The translations under genes and the position numbers were made by a program. A stretch of DNA of 64,000 nt from an uncultured Bacteroides sp. (GTDB taxonomy: Bacteria; Bacteroidota; Bacteroidia; Bacteroidales; UBA932): contig UQQM01000003.1 in assembly GCA_900543205.1 (NCBI GenBank), positions 39,873-103,872 of the forward strand, in the 5' to 3' direction. This document shows, piece by piece, positions 25,811 to 35,378 of the stretch; position 1 is the stretch's first letter; each line of letters starts with the position of its first letter. A model generated the notes under the pieces. That model worked only from the letters and a program-made list of their open reading frames with translations, did not search any database and was not told the origin of the DNA.

Positions 25811-26934
25811 ATGAAAGAAAGGAATACAGAACAATTCTTCGAGCTCATACGCTCAGGGCTCTGGGGCGGGCAGGCGGACTCCGGACTGTTCGCCGACGGG
25901 GCCGACTGGGAGACTCTCTGCCGTATGGCAGCCATGCAGACCGTGAGCTGCATCTTCGCCGACGGAGCGGACACCCTTCCGAAAAGGCAGATGCCGCCTC
26001 CGGAACTGGCACGCAGACTCTTCTCCATCACCGAGGCCACCCGCAAGGCCCACCGTCTGCTGGATTCGGTGCTGGCCGAAATCGAATCCCGGTTGCGCGA
26101 GGAAGGCATTGAAGGCATACTGCTCAAAGGTCAGGGTCTCGCCCTCAACTACCTGATTCCCGAGCACCGCATGTGCGGCGACATAGACCTGTACCCCGGA
26201 AAAGGCCCCGCATACCTGAAAGCCTGCGGAATCGTCAGCTCGCTCGGGGAAAGCGGAGGCCGGGAGAACGAGAGCGAAAAGCATTTCCATTTCAACCGCC
26301 GGGGTTGCTCCATTGAAATCCACAGCCATGTGATGCTCGGGGTGAACCCCTTCGTCAACCGCAGGCTGCAACGCTGGACGGACGAAATGCTCGGCGACCC
26401 GTCGAAGCTGCGACATGTGGAAATCAACGGAGTGGAAGTCAATCTGCCGCCTGAGGATTTCGATGCCGTGTTCATACTTCAGCATATAGCGAACCATCTG
26501 CTCAAGGGCGGCATAGGGCTGCGCCAGATTTGCGACTGGTGCAGCTATCTCCACGTACACGGACGGAAAATCGACAGAGACATGCTGCACACTGCAACCT
26601 CGGGAGGCTCAGGCTGCTGAACTGCTGGAAACTCATAGGATGGATTGCCGTCAACAAGCTCGGCCTGCCGAAGGAAGAAATGCCCTTCTACACCCCGGAC
26701 TGCGGACGCAGGGCGGAGAAATGCGGGGAGCTGATTCTGCGCAAGGGCAACTTCGGCTTCTACGGCAAACCCGCCCGCAAGTCCGGAAAACCATTCATCC
26801 TAAGGAAGATGCAGAGCTGCCTCATAGTGCTCCGCCAGCAATCCGAACTTCTCCCGATAATGCCGGGAGAAGTCCTCTGCTATGTCCCCTCGTATCTGGC
26901 GGACGGCTTACGGAGACTCTTCACGGGAAAGTGA
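25811..26934 (+). pseudogene. second nucleotidyltransferase copy, frameshifted
   Basis: A paralogue of the gene at 16177, with very high similarity in blocks such as ESEKHFHFNRRGCSIEIHSHV and the intact RMCGDIDLYPG active site. The first frame stops at 26620 after 269 residues; the rest continues in another frame from about 26590 (LGRLRLLNCWKL...) to the stop at 26934. Comparison with the intact copy is best explained by a 2-nt duplication (CACAC) near 26587-26591. The catalytic half is therefore complete but the C-terminal helical part is lost unless frameshifting or sequencing error restores it. It follows the terminator of the lipoprotein gene closely. Confidence 0.85.
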
Positions 26935-26944
26935 CGGCCCTGTC

Positions 26945-27553
26945 CTAATCCCCGTAGTCCGGACCGGGATAACGGTTCCGGACATTTTCATGCATGCGCT
27001 TGAGCTGAAGCGACAGCGCGACTATAAGCGCGCCCGCGAACAGGAAGGCGAGTCCGGTCACGAGCGCGATCGCAGCCATGCCCACGGTCAGCGGCATGAT
27101 AAGCATCAGCAGGGAGAACACCATGAGCAGTGCACCGCCGGCAATCACCCAGCCCGAGCCGCCGAGCCTGAAGGTCGACAGGTCGCCGCCGAAGCCGATT
27201 ATCATGAAGCTGTGGTACAGCAGCCAGATGCCGAGCACCACCGGCAGAACCACAAGCGTGACTCCGGGGAAACAGCACAGGAAGATTCCGAGGAGCAGGT
27301 CCAGCACGGCCCCGACCACGGAATATCCGCGCATCATGAAGAAATTGCGGCTCCCCAGCGAAACCACCAGCTCGGAAATGCCGCTGACGAGCATCAGCAC
27401 TCCGAAAATCACGCTCAGGGTCATATAGCTTTCCGCAGGGAAACAGAAAACGACTATCCCGGCCGCCATTATGAGCAGTCCGAGCATAAGCAGCAGCCAC
27501 CAGCGCTTCACCATCTTGCCGGCCCTGCTCATCACATTGTTGTAGAGATCCAT
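26945..27553 (-). CDS. HdeD/DUF308-like membrane protein
   Basis: A 202-residue inner-membrane protein with six hydrophobic segments arranged as three hairpins (for example WWLLLMLGLLIMAAGIVVFC, GVTLVVLPVVLGIWLLYHSF and VIAGGALLMVFSLLMLIMPL), the pattern of HdeD/DUF308 proteins linked to acid and other stress in enterobacteria. The start at 27553 gives a compact protein; a start 14 codons upstream (27595) is possible. It converges tail-to-tail with the frameshifted nucleotidyltransferase, 10 nt apart. Its function here is not known. Confidence 0.75.
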   Translation of the reverse strand: MDLYNNVMSRAGKMVKRWWLLLMLGLLIMAAGIVVFCFPAESYMTLSVIFGVLMLVSGISELVVSLGSRNFFMMRGYSVVGAVLDLLLGIFLCCFPGVTLVVLPVVLGIWLLYHSFMIIGFGGDLSTFRLGGSGWVIAGGALLMVFSLLMLIMPLTVGMAAIALVTGLAFLFAGALIVALSLQLKRMHENVRNRYPGPDYGD

Positions 27554-27644
27554 ATCAAAAGTCTTTATTTTACGAATATCGGCAATTTCATCCACAAATA
27601 CACTATTTCCTTCCTTGCGGGCATTGCAATGGCAATGCTATCAT

Positions 27645-29015
27645 TCAAAGCAACGGAGCCATATATAAAGGCAGGTACACAATGCCGTTTTCCATTTTCA
27701 CATCTTTGTCATGGAGCACGTAGGGTGTGGATAACTGGGAGCCATACTTGGCTATGCACTTTTTCAATGAATTCAGCGTGTAACGTTGCCCGGACTTCAC
27801 CTCTATGGGGGAAATATTATGCCTGCTGGTCGTTACAGGTTTGGCTATCAGGAAATCAATCTCCATGCGGTCATCTGCCGATGCCCGTGAACTGTTGCTG
27901 AAGAAATAAAGTTTGTGTCCTGCCGCACGGAGCATCTGCGCTACGATGTTCTCCACCAGCATACCTTCGTTCACTTCCAGCTTGTCAAACATCAGCTTCC
28001 GGTAAACGTCTGCACTTACTATTCCCCGCTCGTCGAAAGCATGGCTGATGAGCAGTCCGGTATCGCCCATGTAGCATTTCAGCGTGGTGCGCTCTTCATT
28101 CAGTTTCAGCCCGATACCCGGCTCCGTTGAGTTATGGCAGCAGTTAATGATTTTGGCGTCACTCAACCAAAAGAAAGCCTGCGAATAGTCACGCATACGG
28201 GCTTCGCTCTGCAAGGCTGACAAGACAAACTTCTTTTCATGTTTCTGCAATTGACCCGGTATTTCCTCAAAGATGGCCGCAACTTTGGTTTCCTGATTGT
28301 CGGCGTATTTGTGAATGTCATTGCGGTAAAGAGCCAATATGTCACGCTTCACCTCATCTACATTTTCAAAATCCCGCGTTTCCACATATTTGGCGACAGC
28401 CTGCGGCATACCCCCGACAATCAGGTATTGCCGGAAATAATCCATTGCCCGGCGGTGGAAAGCCTCCATAGGAAGACGTTTGTCAAACCGCATCCGTATA
28501 TAAGGCATCAGCATCTCGTCTCCCATAGCCCACAAGAATTCCTCAAAGTCCATCGGAAACATTTCGATGGCATGTTCTTCGGAAGGCAGCATGATGTCCT
28601 TGACGTTCTTCTTGATGGAAATGAGCGAGCCTGTCTCAATGTAATCATAGCGACGGTCAGCCACCAAATGCTTGATGGCGGCACGGGCACGGGGACAAAA
28701 CTGCACTTCATCGAATATGACCAAGGAACGGGCCTCTTCGTCTTTCGTCTGACGTGGAGTAAGTTTTCGCCTGAAGTAAAGCTCCAGATTCATGAAAAGC
28801 ATGTCGAGGTCGTCCTGATAAAGGTTGAAAAACTCCATCACTTGCGGATTTACCTTGCTGAAGTCCACCAGAATATAAGACGCATATTCCTTACGTGCGA
28901 ACTCTTCCACGATATAGCTTTTCCCTATACGCCTAGCTCCTTCTATCAAAAGAGCGGTATCACCTTTATGGTTCTTCTTCCATTCCAGCAGTTTATCGTA
29001 TATCTTCCTTCTCAT
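27645..29015 (-). CDS. AAA ATPase with DUF4143-like C-terminus
   Basis: A 456-residue protein of the widespread archaeal/bacterial AAA_14-DUF4143 family. Walker A is EGARRIGKS (residues about 24-32), Walker B SLVIFDEVQF, and a sensor segment YIETGSLIS follows. The C-terminal half has the usual nuclease-like positions DFLIAKP and IEVKSG of a PD-(D/E)xK-type fold, which may be vestigial. Function of the family is unsettled. Its coding sequence is clearly more AT-rich than its neighbours, as is the 250-nt gap upstream, suggesting acquisition. It stands alone on its strand. Confidence 0.85.
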   Translation of the reverse strand: MRRKIYDKLLEWKKNHKGDTALLIEGARRIGKSYIVEEFARKEYASYILVDFSKVNPQVMEFFNLYQDDLDMLFMNLELYFRRKLTPRQTKDEEARSLVIFDEVQFCPRARAAIKHLVADRRYDYIETGSLISIKKNVKDIMLPSEEHAIEMFPMDFEEFLWAMGDEMLMPYIRMRFDKRLPMEAFHRRAMDYFRQYLIVGGMPQAVAKYVETRDFENVDEVKRDILALYRNDIHKYADNQETKVAAIFEEIPGQLQKHEKKFVLSALQSEARMRDYSQAFFWLSDAKIINCCHNSTEPGIGLKLNEERTTLKCYMGDTGLLISHAFDERGIVSADVYRKLMFDKLEVNEGMLVENIVAQMLRAAGHKLYFFSNSSRASADDRMEIDFLIAKPVTTSRHNISPIEVKSGQRYTLNSLKKCIAKYGSQLSTPYVLHDKDVKMENGIVYLPLYMAPLL

Positions 29016-29257
29016 AATTCACGTATTCACCTTTATTATTCAATAGTAATTCCACATATTCAAGATTATCACTCCTGCAAAAGTACACTTTTTCCTGGAC
29101 AGAAAAGAATTTCTTTGTTACAACTTTCAATCTTTTTCTACCTTCCCGTGTCTACTTTTTCAGCAGCAAACAAAATTCTGAATGCCAAGAATTTTCCCTT
29201 TAATTTCCAACAGATTGCATTATTGCTCCTAATTTTTCAAATATGTCCGGGTTTGAT

Positions 29258-29265
29258 TATCTTTG
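29258..29265 (+). promoter_or_regulatory. -7 promoter element of the MsbA-like operon
   Basis: TATCTTTG at 29258-29265, 8 nt before the ATG, implies a very short 5' UTR. A perfect TTTG is not found at the expected distance (TTTC instead). The 29016-29257 gap is AT-rich and contains no gene. Confidence 0.55.
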
Positions 29266-29273
29266 TAGTCTTT

Positions 29274-31103
29274 ATGAAAGAATTCTGGAAAATTCTGAAA
29301 CGGTATGTCCCTCCCTACAAGGGGTATCTTGCCGGCTCCGTGGCGATGAATGTCCTTTCCGGACTGTTCAACGTGTTCTCGTTCTCGCTGCTGATTCCCA
29401 TCCTGCAGATACTCTTCAACGTAGGCGAGAACACATACGAGTTCATCCCCTGGCACAAGGGGATGCCCTTCAATGAGATAAGCAACAACGTCTACTGGTA
29501 CATCTCCCAATATGTCGATGTCTGGGGGCCGGCAAGGGTGCTACTGATGCTCTGCCTGGTGTTCTGCGCGATCGTGGCAATCAAGACCGCCTGCTATTTC
29601 GGCGCGGCCGCCGTGATGGTGCCCATACGCACCGGGGTCGTCAAGGACATGCGCACGCAGATCTACAACAAGATCGTAGTGCTCCCCCTCGGATTCTTCA
29701 GCCAGGAGCGTAAAGGCGACATCCTGGCCAGAATCAGCGGTGACGTACAGGAGGTCGAGAACTCCATCACCAGCACCATCGAGATGCTGATCAAGAACCC
29801 CATCCTGATTCTCATCTACATGTCGGTGCTCTTCAGGATGTCCTGGAAGCTGACCCTCTTCACCATCATCTTCGCCCCGATAATGATAGGCATAATGAGC
29901 GCGATAGGACGCAGGCTCAAGGCCACTTCGATCGAGGCGCAGCGCTACTGGAGCGACACTGTCAGCCAGGTCGAGGAGACGCTCGGAGGACTGCGCATCA
30001 TCAAGGCCTTCCTCGCCGAGAAGAAGATGCAGGACCGTTTCGACAACGTCACGGACAAGATGAAGAGCAAGAACAGCCAGGTAGCGACCCGTCAGGCCAT
30101 GGCCCACCCCGTGAGCGAATTCATGGGCTCCGTGATGATCGCCATCGTGCTCTGGTTCGGCGGCACCCTGATTCTCGGAGACAACGCCATCATCGACGCG
30201 CCCTCCTTCATGGCCTACATGGCCATACTCTACAGCGTGATACAGCCGATAAAGGACCTGTCGAAAGCGGCCTACTCCATCCCCAAGGGACTGGCCTCGA
30301 TGGAGAGGATAGACATGATACTCAACGCCGAGAACCCCATCAAGGACAAGGAGAATCCCAAGCCGCTCAAGAACTTCAATGACAGGATACGCTTCAACGA
30401 CGTGAGCTTCACCTACGAGGACGGACGCGAGGTCCTGCACCACATAAACCTTGAGATACCCAAAGGCAGGAACATAGCGATAGTCGGAGCCAGCGGAGCG
30501 GGCAAATCGACCCTGGTGGACCTGATTCCCCGGTTCTACGACACTACAGGCGGCAGCATAACGATAGACGGCACCGACATCCGCGACGTGAGCACCCGCG
30601 ACCTCCGTTCGCTCATGGGCAACGTCAACCAGGATCCCATACTCTTCAACGACACCATCTTCAACAACATAGCCTTCGGCATAGAAAACGCCACGATGGA
30701 GCAGGTGGTCGCCGCAGCCAGAATAGCCAACGCCCACGACTTCATCATGGAGAAGGAGGAAGGCTATCAGACCAACATAGGCGACAGGGGCGTGAAGCTT
30801 TCCGGCGGCCAGAGGCAGAGAATCAGCATCGCAAGGGCCATACTCAAGAACCCGCCCATACTCATCCTCGACGAGGCCACCGCCTCCCTGGACACCGAAT
30901 CCGAGCGTCTGGTCCAGGAGGCTCTGGACAATCTCATGTGCAACCGCACCACCATATCAATCGCCCACAGGCTCAGCACGGTCCGCAACGCCGACGAAAT
31001 CATCGTGATGGACGGCGGCCGCATAGTCGAAAGGGGCAGGCACGAAGAGCTCATAGCTCTGGACGGTTATTACAAACGGCTCTATGAAATGCAGACTCTC
31101 TAG
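29274..31103 (+). CDS. MsbA-like ABC transporter
   Basis: A 609-residue fused half-transporter. The ATG at 29274 follows the promoter; the open frame upstream is only the mirror of the ATPase gene on the other strand. Six membrane helices precede the ATPase with Walker A GASGAGKST, Q-loop in NVNQDPILFND, signature LSGGQRQR, Walker B ILILDEATASLD and switch His in SIAHRLST. This is the usual MsbA/lipid-exporter look and length. The VanZ-like gene overlaps its end by 20 nt. The 5' end of a related gene is present in the remnant at 22562-22645. Confidence 0.9.
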   Translation: MKEFWKILKRYVPPYKGYLAGSVAMNVLSGLFNVFSFSLLIPILQILFNVGENTYEFIPWHKGMPFNEISNNVYWYISQYVDVWGPARVLLMLCLVFCAIVAIKTACYFGAAAVMVPIRTGVVKDMRTQIYNKIVVLPLGFFSQERKGDILARISGDVQEVENSITSTIEMLIKNPILILIYMSVLFRMSWKLTLFTIIFAPIMIGIMSAIGRRLKATSIEAQRYWSDTVSQVEETLGGLRIIKAFLAEKKMQDRFDNVTDKMKSKNSQVATRQAMAHPVSEFMGSVMIAIVLWFGGTLILGDNAIIDAPSFMAYMAILYSVIQPIKDLSKAAYSIPKGLASMERIDMILNAENPIKDKENPKPLKNFNDRIRFNDVSFTYEDGREVLHHINLEIPKGRNIAIVGASGAGKSTLVDLIPRFYDTTGGSITIDGTDIRDVSTRDLRSLMGNVNQDPILFNDTIFNNIAFGIENATMEQVVAAARIANAHDFIMEKEEGYQTNIGDRGVKLSGGQRQRISIARAILKNPPILILDEATASLDTESERLVQEALDNLMCNRTTISIAHRLSTVRNADEIIVMDGGRIVERGRHEELIALDGYYKRLYEMQTL

Positions 31104-31500
31104 CATACTGTTCCGGTTTTTCCTCCTTCTCTACCTCGCGGTGGTCGCCTTCCTGTGCTTCGCGGACTTCAACGACATGCCCGACATCCAGAAGACGTTC
31201 CTGGGCATCCCCACCGACAAGATTGTGCATTTCTGCATGTTCTTCCCCATGCCGGTGATAGGCTACATGGCCTACGGAGGAGAGAAGAAGACAATCGGAA
31301 AGATATTGGTCGCAGTCCTGAACTCCTGCGTCTTCTGCTGCATCTTCGCGGGCATCACCGAACTGGTGCAGGCGTCGCTCCCCTACCGCAGCGAGGACTT
31401 GAACGATTTCGCCGCCGACTGCATAGCCATCTGCTGCTCCAGCCTGCTGACATTCATCTTCGCCTGCATCTCGATGAAGCGGGAAAGGAGGCGCGCATGA
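31084..31500 (+). CDS. VanZ-like membrane protein
   Basis: A 138-residue protein with four hydrophobic segments. The motif DKIVHFCMFFPM in the first half and the later GITELVQ plus DLNDFAADCIAI stretch are typical of VanZ-like proteins, whose role outside teicoplanin resistance is unclear. It begins inside the 3' end of the transporter gene and its stop overlaps the next start (ATGA), so the three genes form one operon. Confidence 0.82.
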   Translation: MKCRLSSILFRFFLLLYLAVVAFLCFADFNDMPDIQKTFLGIPTDKIVHFCMFFPMPVIGYMAYGGEKKTIGKILVAVLNSCVFCCIFAGITELVQASLPYRSEDLNDFAADCIAICCSSLLTFIFACISMKRERRRA

Positions 31501-34427
31501 GGAGAGGTCTGCACAAACTGCTCGCGGCACTGCTGCTGGCATCCGGCGCCGCCGCATACGACGCATCGGCCCTTCCCGGCCCGATAAGGACCAAGGATTT
31601 CCAGCCGGTCTGCGACTCCCTGCTCACACTGCTCAAGGAGCGCACCGGCGTGGAGGAAGACAGGCTCTCGATCACCCGGGTACGGCAGCATGGCACCACC
31701 TTCGACCTCTATTTCTCAAGCCAGCTCTCCTATTATCCCTGGCACGAGGAGGACATAGACTGGTTCCGCGCCACGCTTTCCGGACTCTGCGATTCGATTG
31801 CGGACGGCTCCCGGCTCGGACGGATATACACCAACCGCTACGAACTCCCGCAGCTCGCCCTTCCGCACAAGGGCAGCGACGGAAGGCCGTCCGGATACGG
31901 ACACAGCATCCCGGACCCAAGGGAGGACAACGGGCATTTCGTGACGCAGGCGGGAGTGCGCCGTTTCCCGGCGGGACTGGACGGCAGGAACCTGGCGGTA
32001 TGGCAGAGCCATGGCAAATACTATGACGAAGCCAGCGGCACATGGCTGTGGCAGAGGGCCTGTCTGCACCGTACGGTCGAGGACATGCTTACCCCGTCAT
32101 TCGTGCTCCCCTATCTGATACCCATGCTCGAGAACGCCGGAGCCTACGTCATCACGCCCAGGGAGCGCGACACGCAGTGGAGGGAGATCATCGCCGACAA
32201 CGACCCGGCATTCGACGGTCCGCGCGACGGACGCATGCGCAAGAGCGGCAGCTATGCCGAGAGCGGCCCATGGGAGGACGCCGGCGAGGGTTTCGCGGAC
32301 TTCAGGAGCAGCTACCGCTTCTCCGACAACCCTTTCAAGGCCGGAACGGCGCGAATGGCCGCATGCAGCGGAGAGCGCATAAGCGCACGTGCAGTATGGA
32401 CGCCGACCATAGAAGAGCGCGGCAGCTATGCCGTCTACGTGTCCTGGAAGACGCTTGAGAACAGCAGCGATTCCGCACACTACACCGTCCGCCACCTCGG
32501 CGGCACCAGCGAATTCATCGTGAACCAGAAGCGCGGCGGCGGCACCTGGGTATATCTGGGCACCTTCGAATTCCCCGAAGGCGACGGCTGCTCGGTGATG
32601 CTCGACAACCGGGGCCCCGAAGGCAGCGTGGTCACCGCCGATGCGGTCAAGATAGGCGGAGGCATGGGCAAGCTCGAACGTGAAGGAAGCACCTCCGGCG
32701 TAGCGAGCTGGGAGGAAGGCGCGCACTACTGGATGCAGTGGGCCGGGGCCGACAGCACCGTCACCCGCAACTGGGATACCGACTACACCAACGACTTCGC
32801 CTCGCGCGGGCGCTGGACGGTGATGATGAACGAGCAGAAGGGAATCCCGTTAGACCTCTCGCTTGCGTTCCACACCGACGCCGGGCTCGCCCAGGCCGAC
32901 AGCACCATAGGCACGCTGGCCATCTACACGCTGCGCTGCGACGGCGAAAGGGAGTTCTCCGACGGCCGCGACCGAATCATCAGCAGGCTGCTCTGCGACT
33001 ACGTGCAGACCCAGGTGGTAGAGGACGTGCGGGCCGCGTTCGACTCCACATGGAACCGCCGGGGCCTCTGGGACAAGAGCTACAGCGAAAGCCGCACCAC
33101 CGGGGTTCCGGCGATGATACTGGAGCTGCTGAGCCACCAGAACCTCGCCGACATGAAATACGCCCTCGACCCCTCGTTCCGCTTCACGGTCTGCAGGGCG
33201 GTCTACAAAGGCATACTCAAGACGCTGAGCGAATATTACGGCTGCAACTACATGGTACAGCCGCTTCCGGTACATGCCTTCGCCGCCACATTGACGGAAG
33301 ACGGCAAGGTGCGCCTCGAATGGAAGCCCACCGGGGATCCGGCAGAGCCCACGGCCGTAAGCAGCGGCTATACGGTCTACACCCGGATTGACGACGGGGC
33401 CTTCGACGGAGGCGTCGAGACCGGAGCGACCTGCATCGAACTGCCGATAAGACCCGGGCATCTATACAGCTTCAAGGTGGAGGCATGGAACGCAGGAGGA
33501 AGGAGCTTCCCTTCCGAGATTCTCTCCGCCGGGATTCCCGAAGGAGCGGACGGCTGCAGGACCGTGCTCGTGGTGAACAACTTCGACCGCGTCTCGGCTC
33601 CCGCATGGGTGGACACGCCCCAATATGCCGGCTTCGATTCGCGCAAGGACAGCGGAGTCCCCTACATACGCGAAATCGGATTCATCGGGGAGAACTACGA
33701 ATATGACAGGTCCGCCGAGTTCATAGACAACGACTATCCCGGGTTCGGTGCGTCCTACGACGACCGCGCTGGAGAATTCGTGGCGGGGAACAGCTTCGAT
33801 TTCCCTTCTGTCCACGGCAGGGCGCTGATGCAGCTGGGCTACGGCTTCTGCTCAATGTCGAGGGAGGCCTTCTGCGAAGCGGAAAGGCCGTCGGACATCT
33901 TCGCGCTCGACCTGATATGCGGCAAGCAGGCGCGCACCAGAATAGGCCGAGGCGCCGTTCCTGACAGGTATGAGGTGTTCCCGGACGAGCTCTGCGACGC
34001 ACTTTCGGACTTCGCCGGCGCGGACGGCAACATCTTCATCAGCGGATGCAACATAGCTTCGGACTGCGACGAAGATGCGGCAGCATTCGTGAAGTCCCTG
34101 TTCGGCTACGCCCTGGCGACACCGAACGCCTCGACGGCAGGCCATGTCGGCGGTATGGAATATTCCGACAGGATGAACCCCGACATCTACTGCATCGAAA
34201 GCCCGGACGGACTCAGGGCCGTCGGCAGGAAAGCCGGAACCTGGCTGACGTATCCCGGCTCCCGTTTCGGGGCGGCGGTCTGCAAGGATTCGGGAAGATT
34301 CAGAACGGCGGCGATGTCCGTTCCGCTCGAGACCTTCATCTCGGAATCCGACCGGATATCGGTGCTCGGCGCCGTCCTCGACTATTTCAGCGGAGAGGGT
34401 TCTTGTCCGACCTGTACCACTCGATGA
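31497..34427 (+). CDS. secreted amidase-like / golvesin-domain protein (xanthan lyase-annotated type)
   Basis: A 976-residue exported protein with a signal peptide; the ATG overlaps the VanZ-like stop. The part after residue 150 resembles an Amidase_3-type peptidoglycan amidase: WQSHGKYY with a candidate zinc His, VITPRERDTQ, and, after a 190-residue insertion, SLAFHTDAGLAQ and MILELLSHQNLADM with the expected Glu. The insertion is golvesin-like (YAVYVSWKT, GGTWVYLGTFEF, VVTADAVKIGGG). An FnIII-like domain follows near 600, then a 290-residue Rossmann-like C-terminal domain. Relatives are often labelled xanthan lyase without biochemical support. It overlaps the convergent epimerase gene by 41 nt. 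Confidence 0.72.
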   Translation: MRRGLHKLLAALLLASGAAAYDASALPGPIRTKDFQPVCDSLLTLLKERTGVEEDRLSITRVRQHGTTFDLYFSSQLSYYPWHEEDIDWFRATLSGLCDSIADGSRLGRIYTNRYELPQLALPHKGSDGRPSGYGHSIPDPREDNGHFVTQAGVRRFPAGLDGRNLAVWQSHGKYYDEASGTWLWQRACLHRTVEDMLTPSFVLPYLIPMLENAGAYVITPRERDTQWREIIADNDPAFDGPRDGRMRKSGSYAESGPWEDAGEGFADFRSSYRFSDNPFKAGTARMAACSGERISARAVWTPTIEERGSYAVYVSWKTLENSSDSAHYTVRHLGGTSEFIVNQKRGGGTWVYLGTFEFPEGDGCSVMLDNRGPEGSVVTADAVKIGGGMGKLEREGSTSGVASWEEGAHYWMQWAGADSTVTRNWDTDYTNDFASRGRWTVMMNEQKGIPLDLSLAFHTDAGLAQADSTIGTLAIYTLRCDGEREFSDGRDRIISRLLCDYVQTQVVEDVRAAFDSTWNRRGLWDKSYSESRTTGVPAMILELLSHQNLADMKYALDPSFRFTVCRAVYKGILKTLSEYYGCNYMVQPLPVHAFAATLTEDGKVRLEWKPTGDPAEPTAVSSGYTVYTRIDDGAFDGGVETGATCIELPIRPGHLYSFKVEAWNAGGRSFPSEILSAGIPEGADGCRTVLVVNNFDRVSAPAWVDTPQYAGFDSRKDSGVPYIREIGFIGENYEYDRSAEFIDNDYPGFGASYDDRAGEFVAGNSFDFPSVHGRALMQLGYGFCSMSREAFCEAERPSDIFALDLICGKQARTRIGRGAVPDRYEVFPDELCDALSDFAGADGNIFISGCNIASDCDEDAAAFVKSLFGYALATPNASTAGHVGGMEYSDRMNPDIYCIESPDGLRAVGRKAGTWLTYPGSRFGAAVCKDSGRFRTAAMSVPLETFISESDRISVLGAVLDYFSGEGSCPTCTTR

Positions 34428-35346
34428 ATTTTCCTATCCCCTCATGGAGGGTGACTCCGGGCCTGTAGCCGAAATCGCGCTCGAGCTTGGAAGTGTCAGC
34501 GTAGGTCTGATAGACATCGCCCGGCTGCATGGGAAGCATGAGCTTCTCGGCCTTGCGCCCGAGTGCGTTCTCTATCTCGCTGATGAAGTCCATGAGCTTC
34601 ACGGGGTTGCTGCAGCCTATGTTGTAGACCTCATGGCTGGCCGGGGCGTGGTCCATGACCCTGACAACCCCTTCCACGATGTCGTCGATATAGGTGAAGT
34701 CGCGCATCATGTCCCCGTTGTTGAACACCTTGATGGGCTGACCTGCGCTTATGGCCCTGGCGAAGAGCATGGGCGACATGTCCGGCCGTCCCCAGGGTCC
34801 GTAGACCGTGAAGAATCGGAGTCCGGTGGTCTTTATGCCGTAAAGCTTGCTGTAGCATGAGGCCATCAGTTCGTTGGATTTCTTGGTAGCGGCATAGAGG
34901 CTCACCGGATTGTCCACCTTGTCATCTTCGCTGAAGGGTACCTTCTCGTTGCCGCCGTAGACGCTGCTCGAACTTGCATATACCAGATGGCCGACCGGGT
35001 AGTGGCGGCAGCATTCGAGTATGTTCGCAAAGCCCACGAGGTTGCTGTCAACGTAGGCCCAGGGGTTCTCGATGGAGTAGCGGACTCCGGCCTGCGCCGC
35101 AAGATTGACCACGCAGTCGAAATGTTCGGCGGCGAAGAGCTCCGGCAGAGCCTTCCTGTCGGCTATGTCCATCTCGATGAACCTGAAGGCCGGGCTGTCG
35201 ATTTCAGCCAGCCGGGCTCGCTTGAGCGCAACCGGGTAGTAGTCATTGAGGTTGTCGATTCCGACCACTGTGTCGTTGCGGCCAAGCAGTCTTCTGGCAA
35301 GTGAGAAGCCGATGAATCCGGCCGCTCCTGTTATCAGTATCTTCAT
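34387..35346 (-). CDS. NAD-dependent epimerase, UDP-glucuronate 4-epimerase type
   Basis: A 319-residue short-chain dehydrogenase/reductase enzyme of nucleotide-sugar metabolism. The NAD-binding GAAGFIG motif is at residues 7-13, the catalytic Ser in ASSSSVYG and the Tyr-Lys pair in YAATK. RYSIENPWAYVDSNLVGF and FFTVYGPWGRPDM match UDP-glucuronate 4-epimerases, which supply UDP-galacturonate for surface polysaccharide. Its last 41 nt lie inside the convergent amidase gene. A structured element lies upstream in its leader. Exact sugar specificity is inferred. Confidence 0.87.
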   Translation of the reverse strand: MKILITGAAGFIGFSLARRLLGRNDTVVGIDNLNDYYPVALKRARLAEIDSPAFRFIEMDIADRKALPELFAAEHFDCVVNLAAQAGVRYSIENPWAYVDSNLVGFANILECCRHYPVGHLVYASSSSVYGGNEKVPFSEDDKVDNPVSLYAATKKSNELMASCYSKLYGIKTTGLRFFTVYGPWGRPDMSPMLFARAISAGQPIKVFNNGDMMRDFTYIDDIVEGVVRVMDHAPASHEVYNIGCSNPVKLMDFISEIENALGRKAEKLMLPMQPGDVYQTYADTSKLERDFGYRPGVTLHEGIGKFIEWYRSDKNPLR

Positions 35347-35378
35347 AATATAAATTTATTTCATTTTTTGTCGGCTGC

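Noticed and set aside
28239-29273. 345-codon N-terminal extension of the MsbA-like protein
   Set aside because: It is the mirror of the AAA/DUF4143 gene, and the promoter element at 29258 lies downstream of it.
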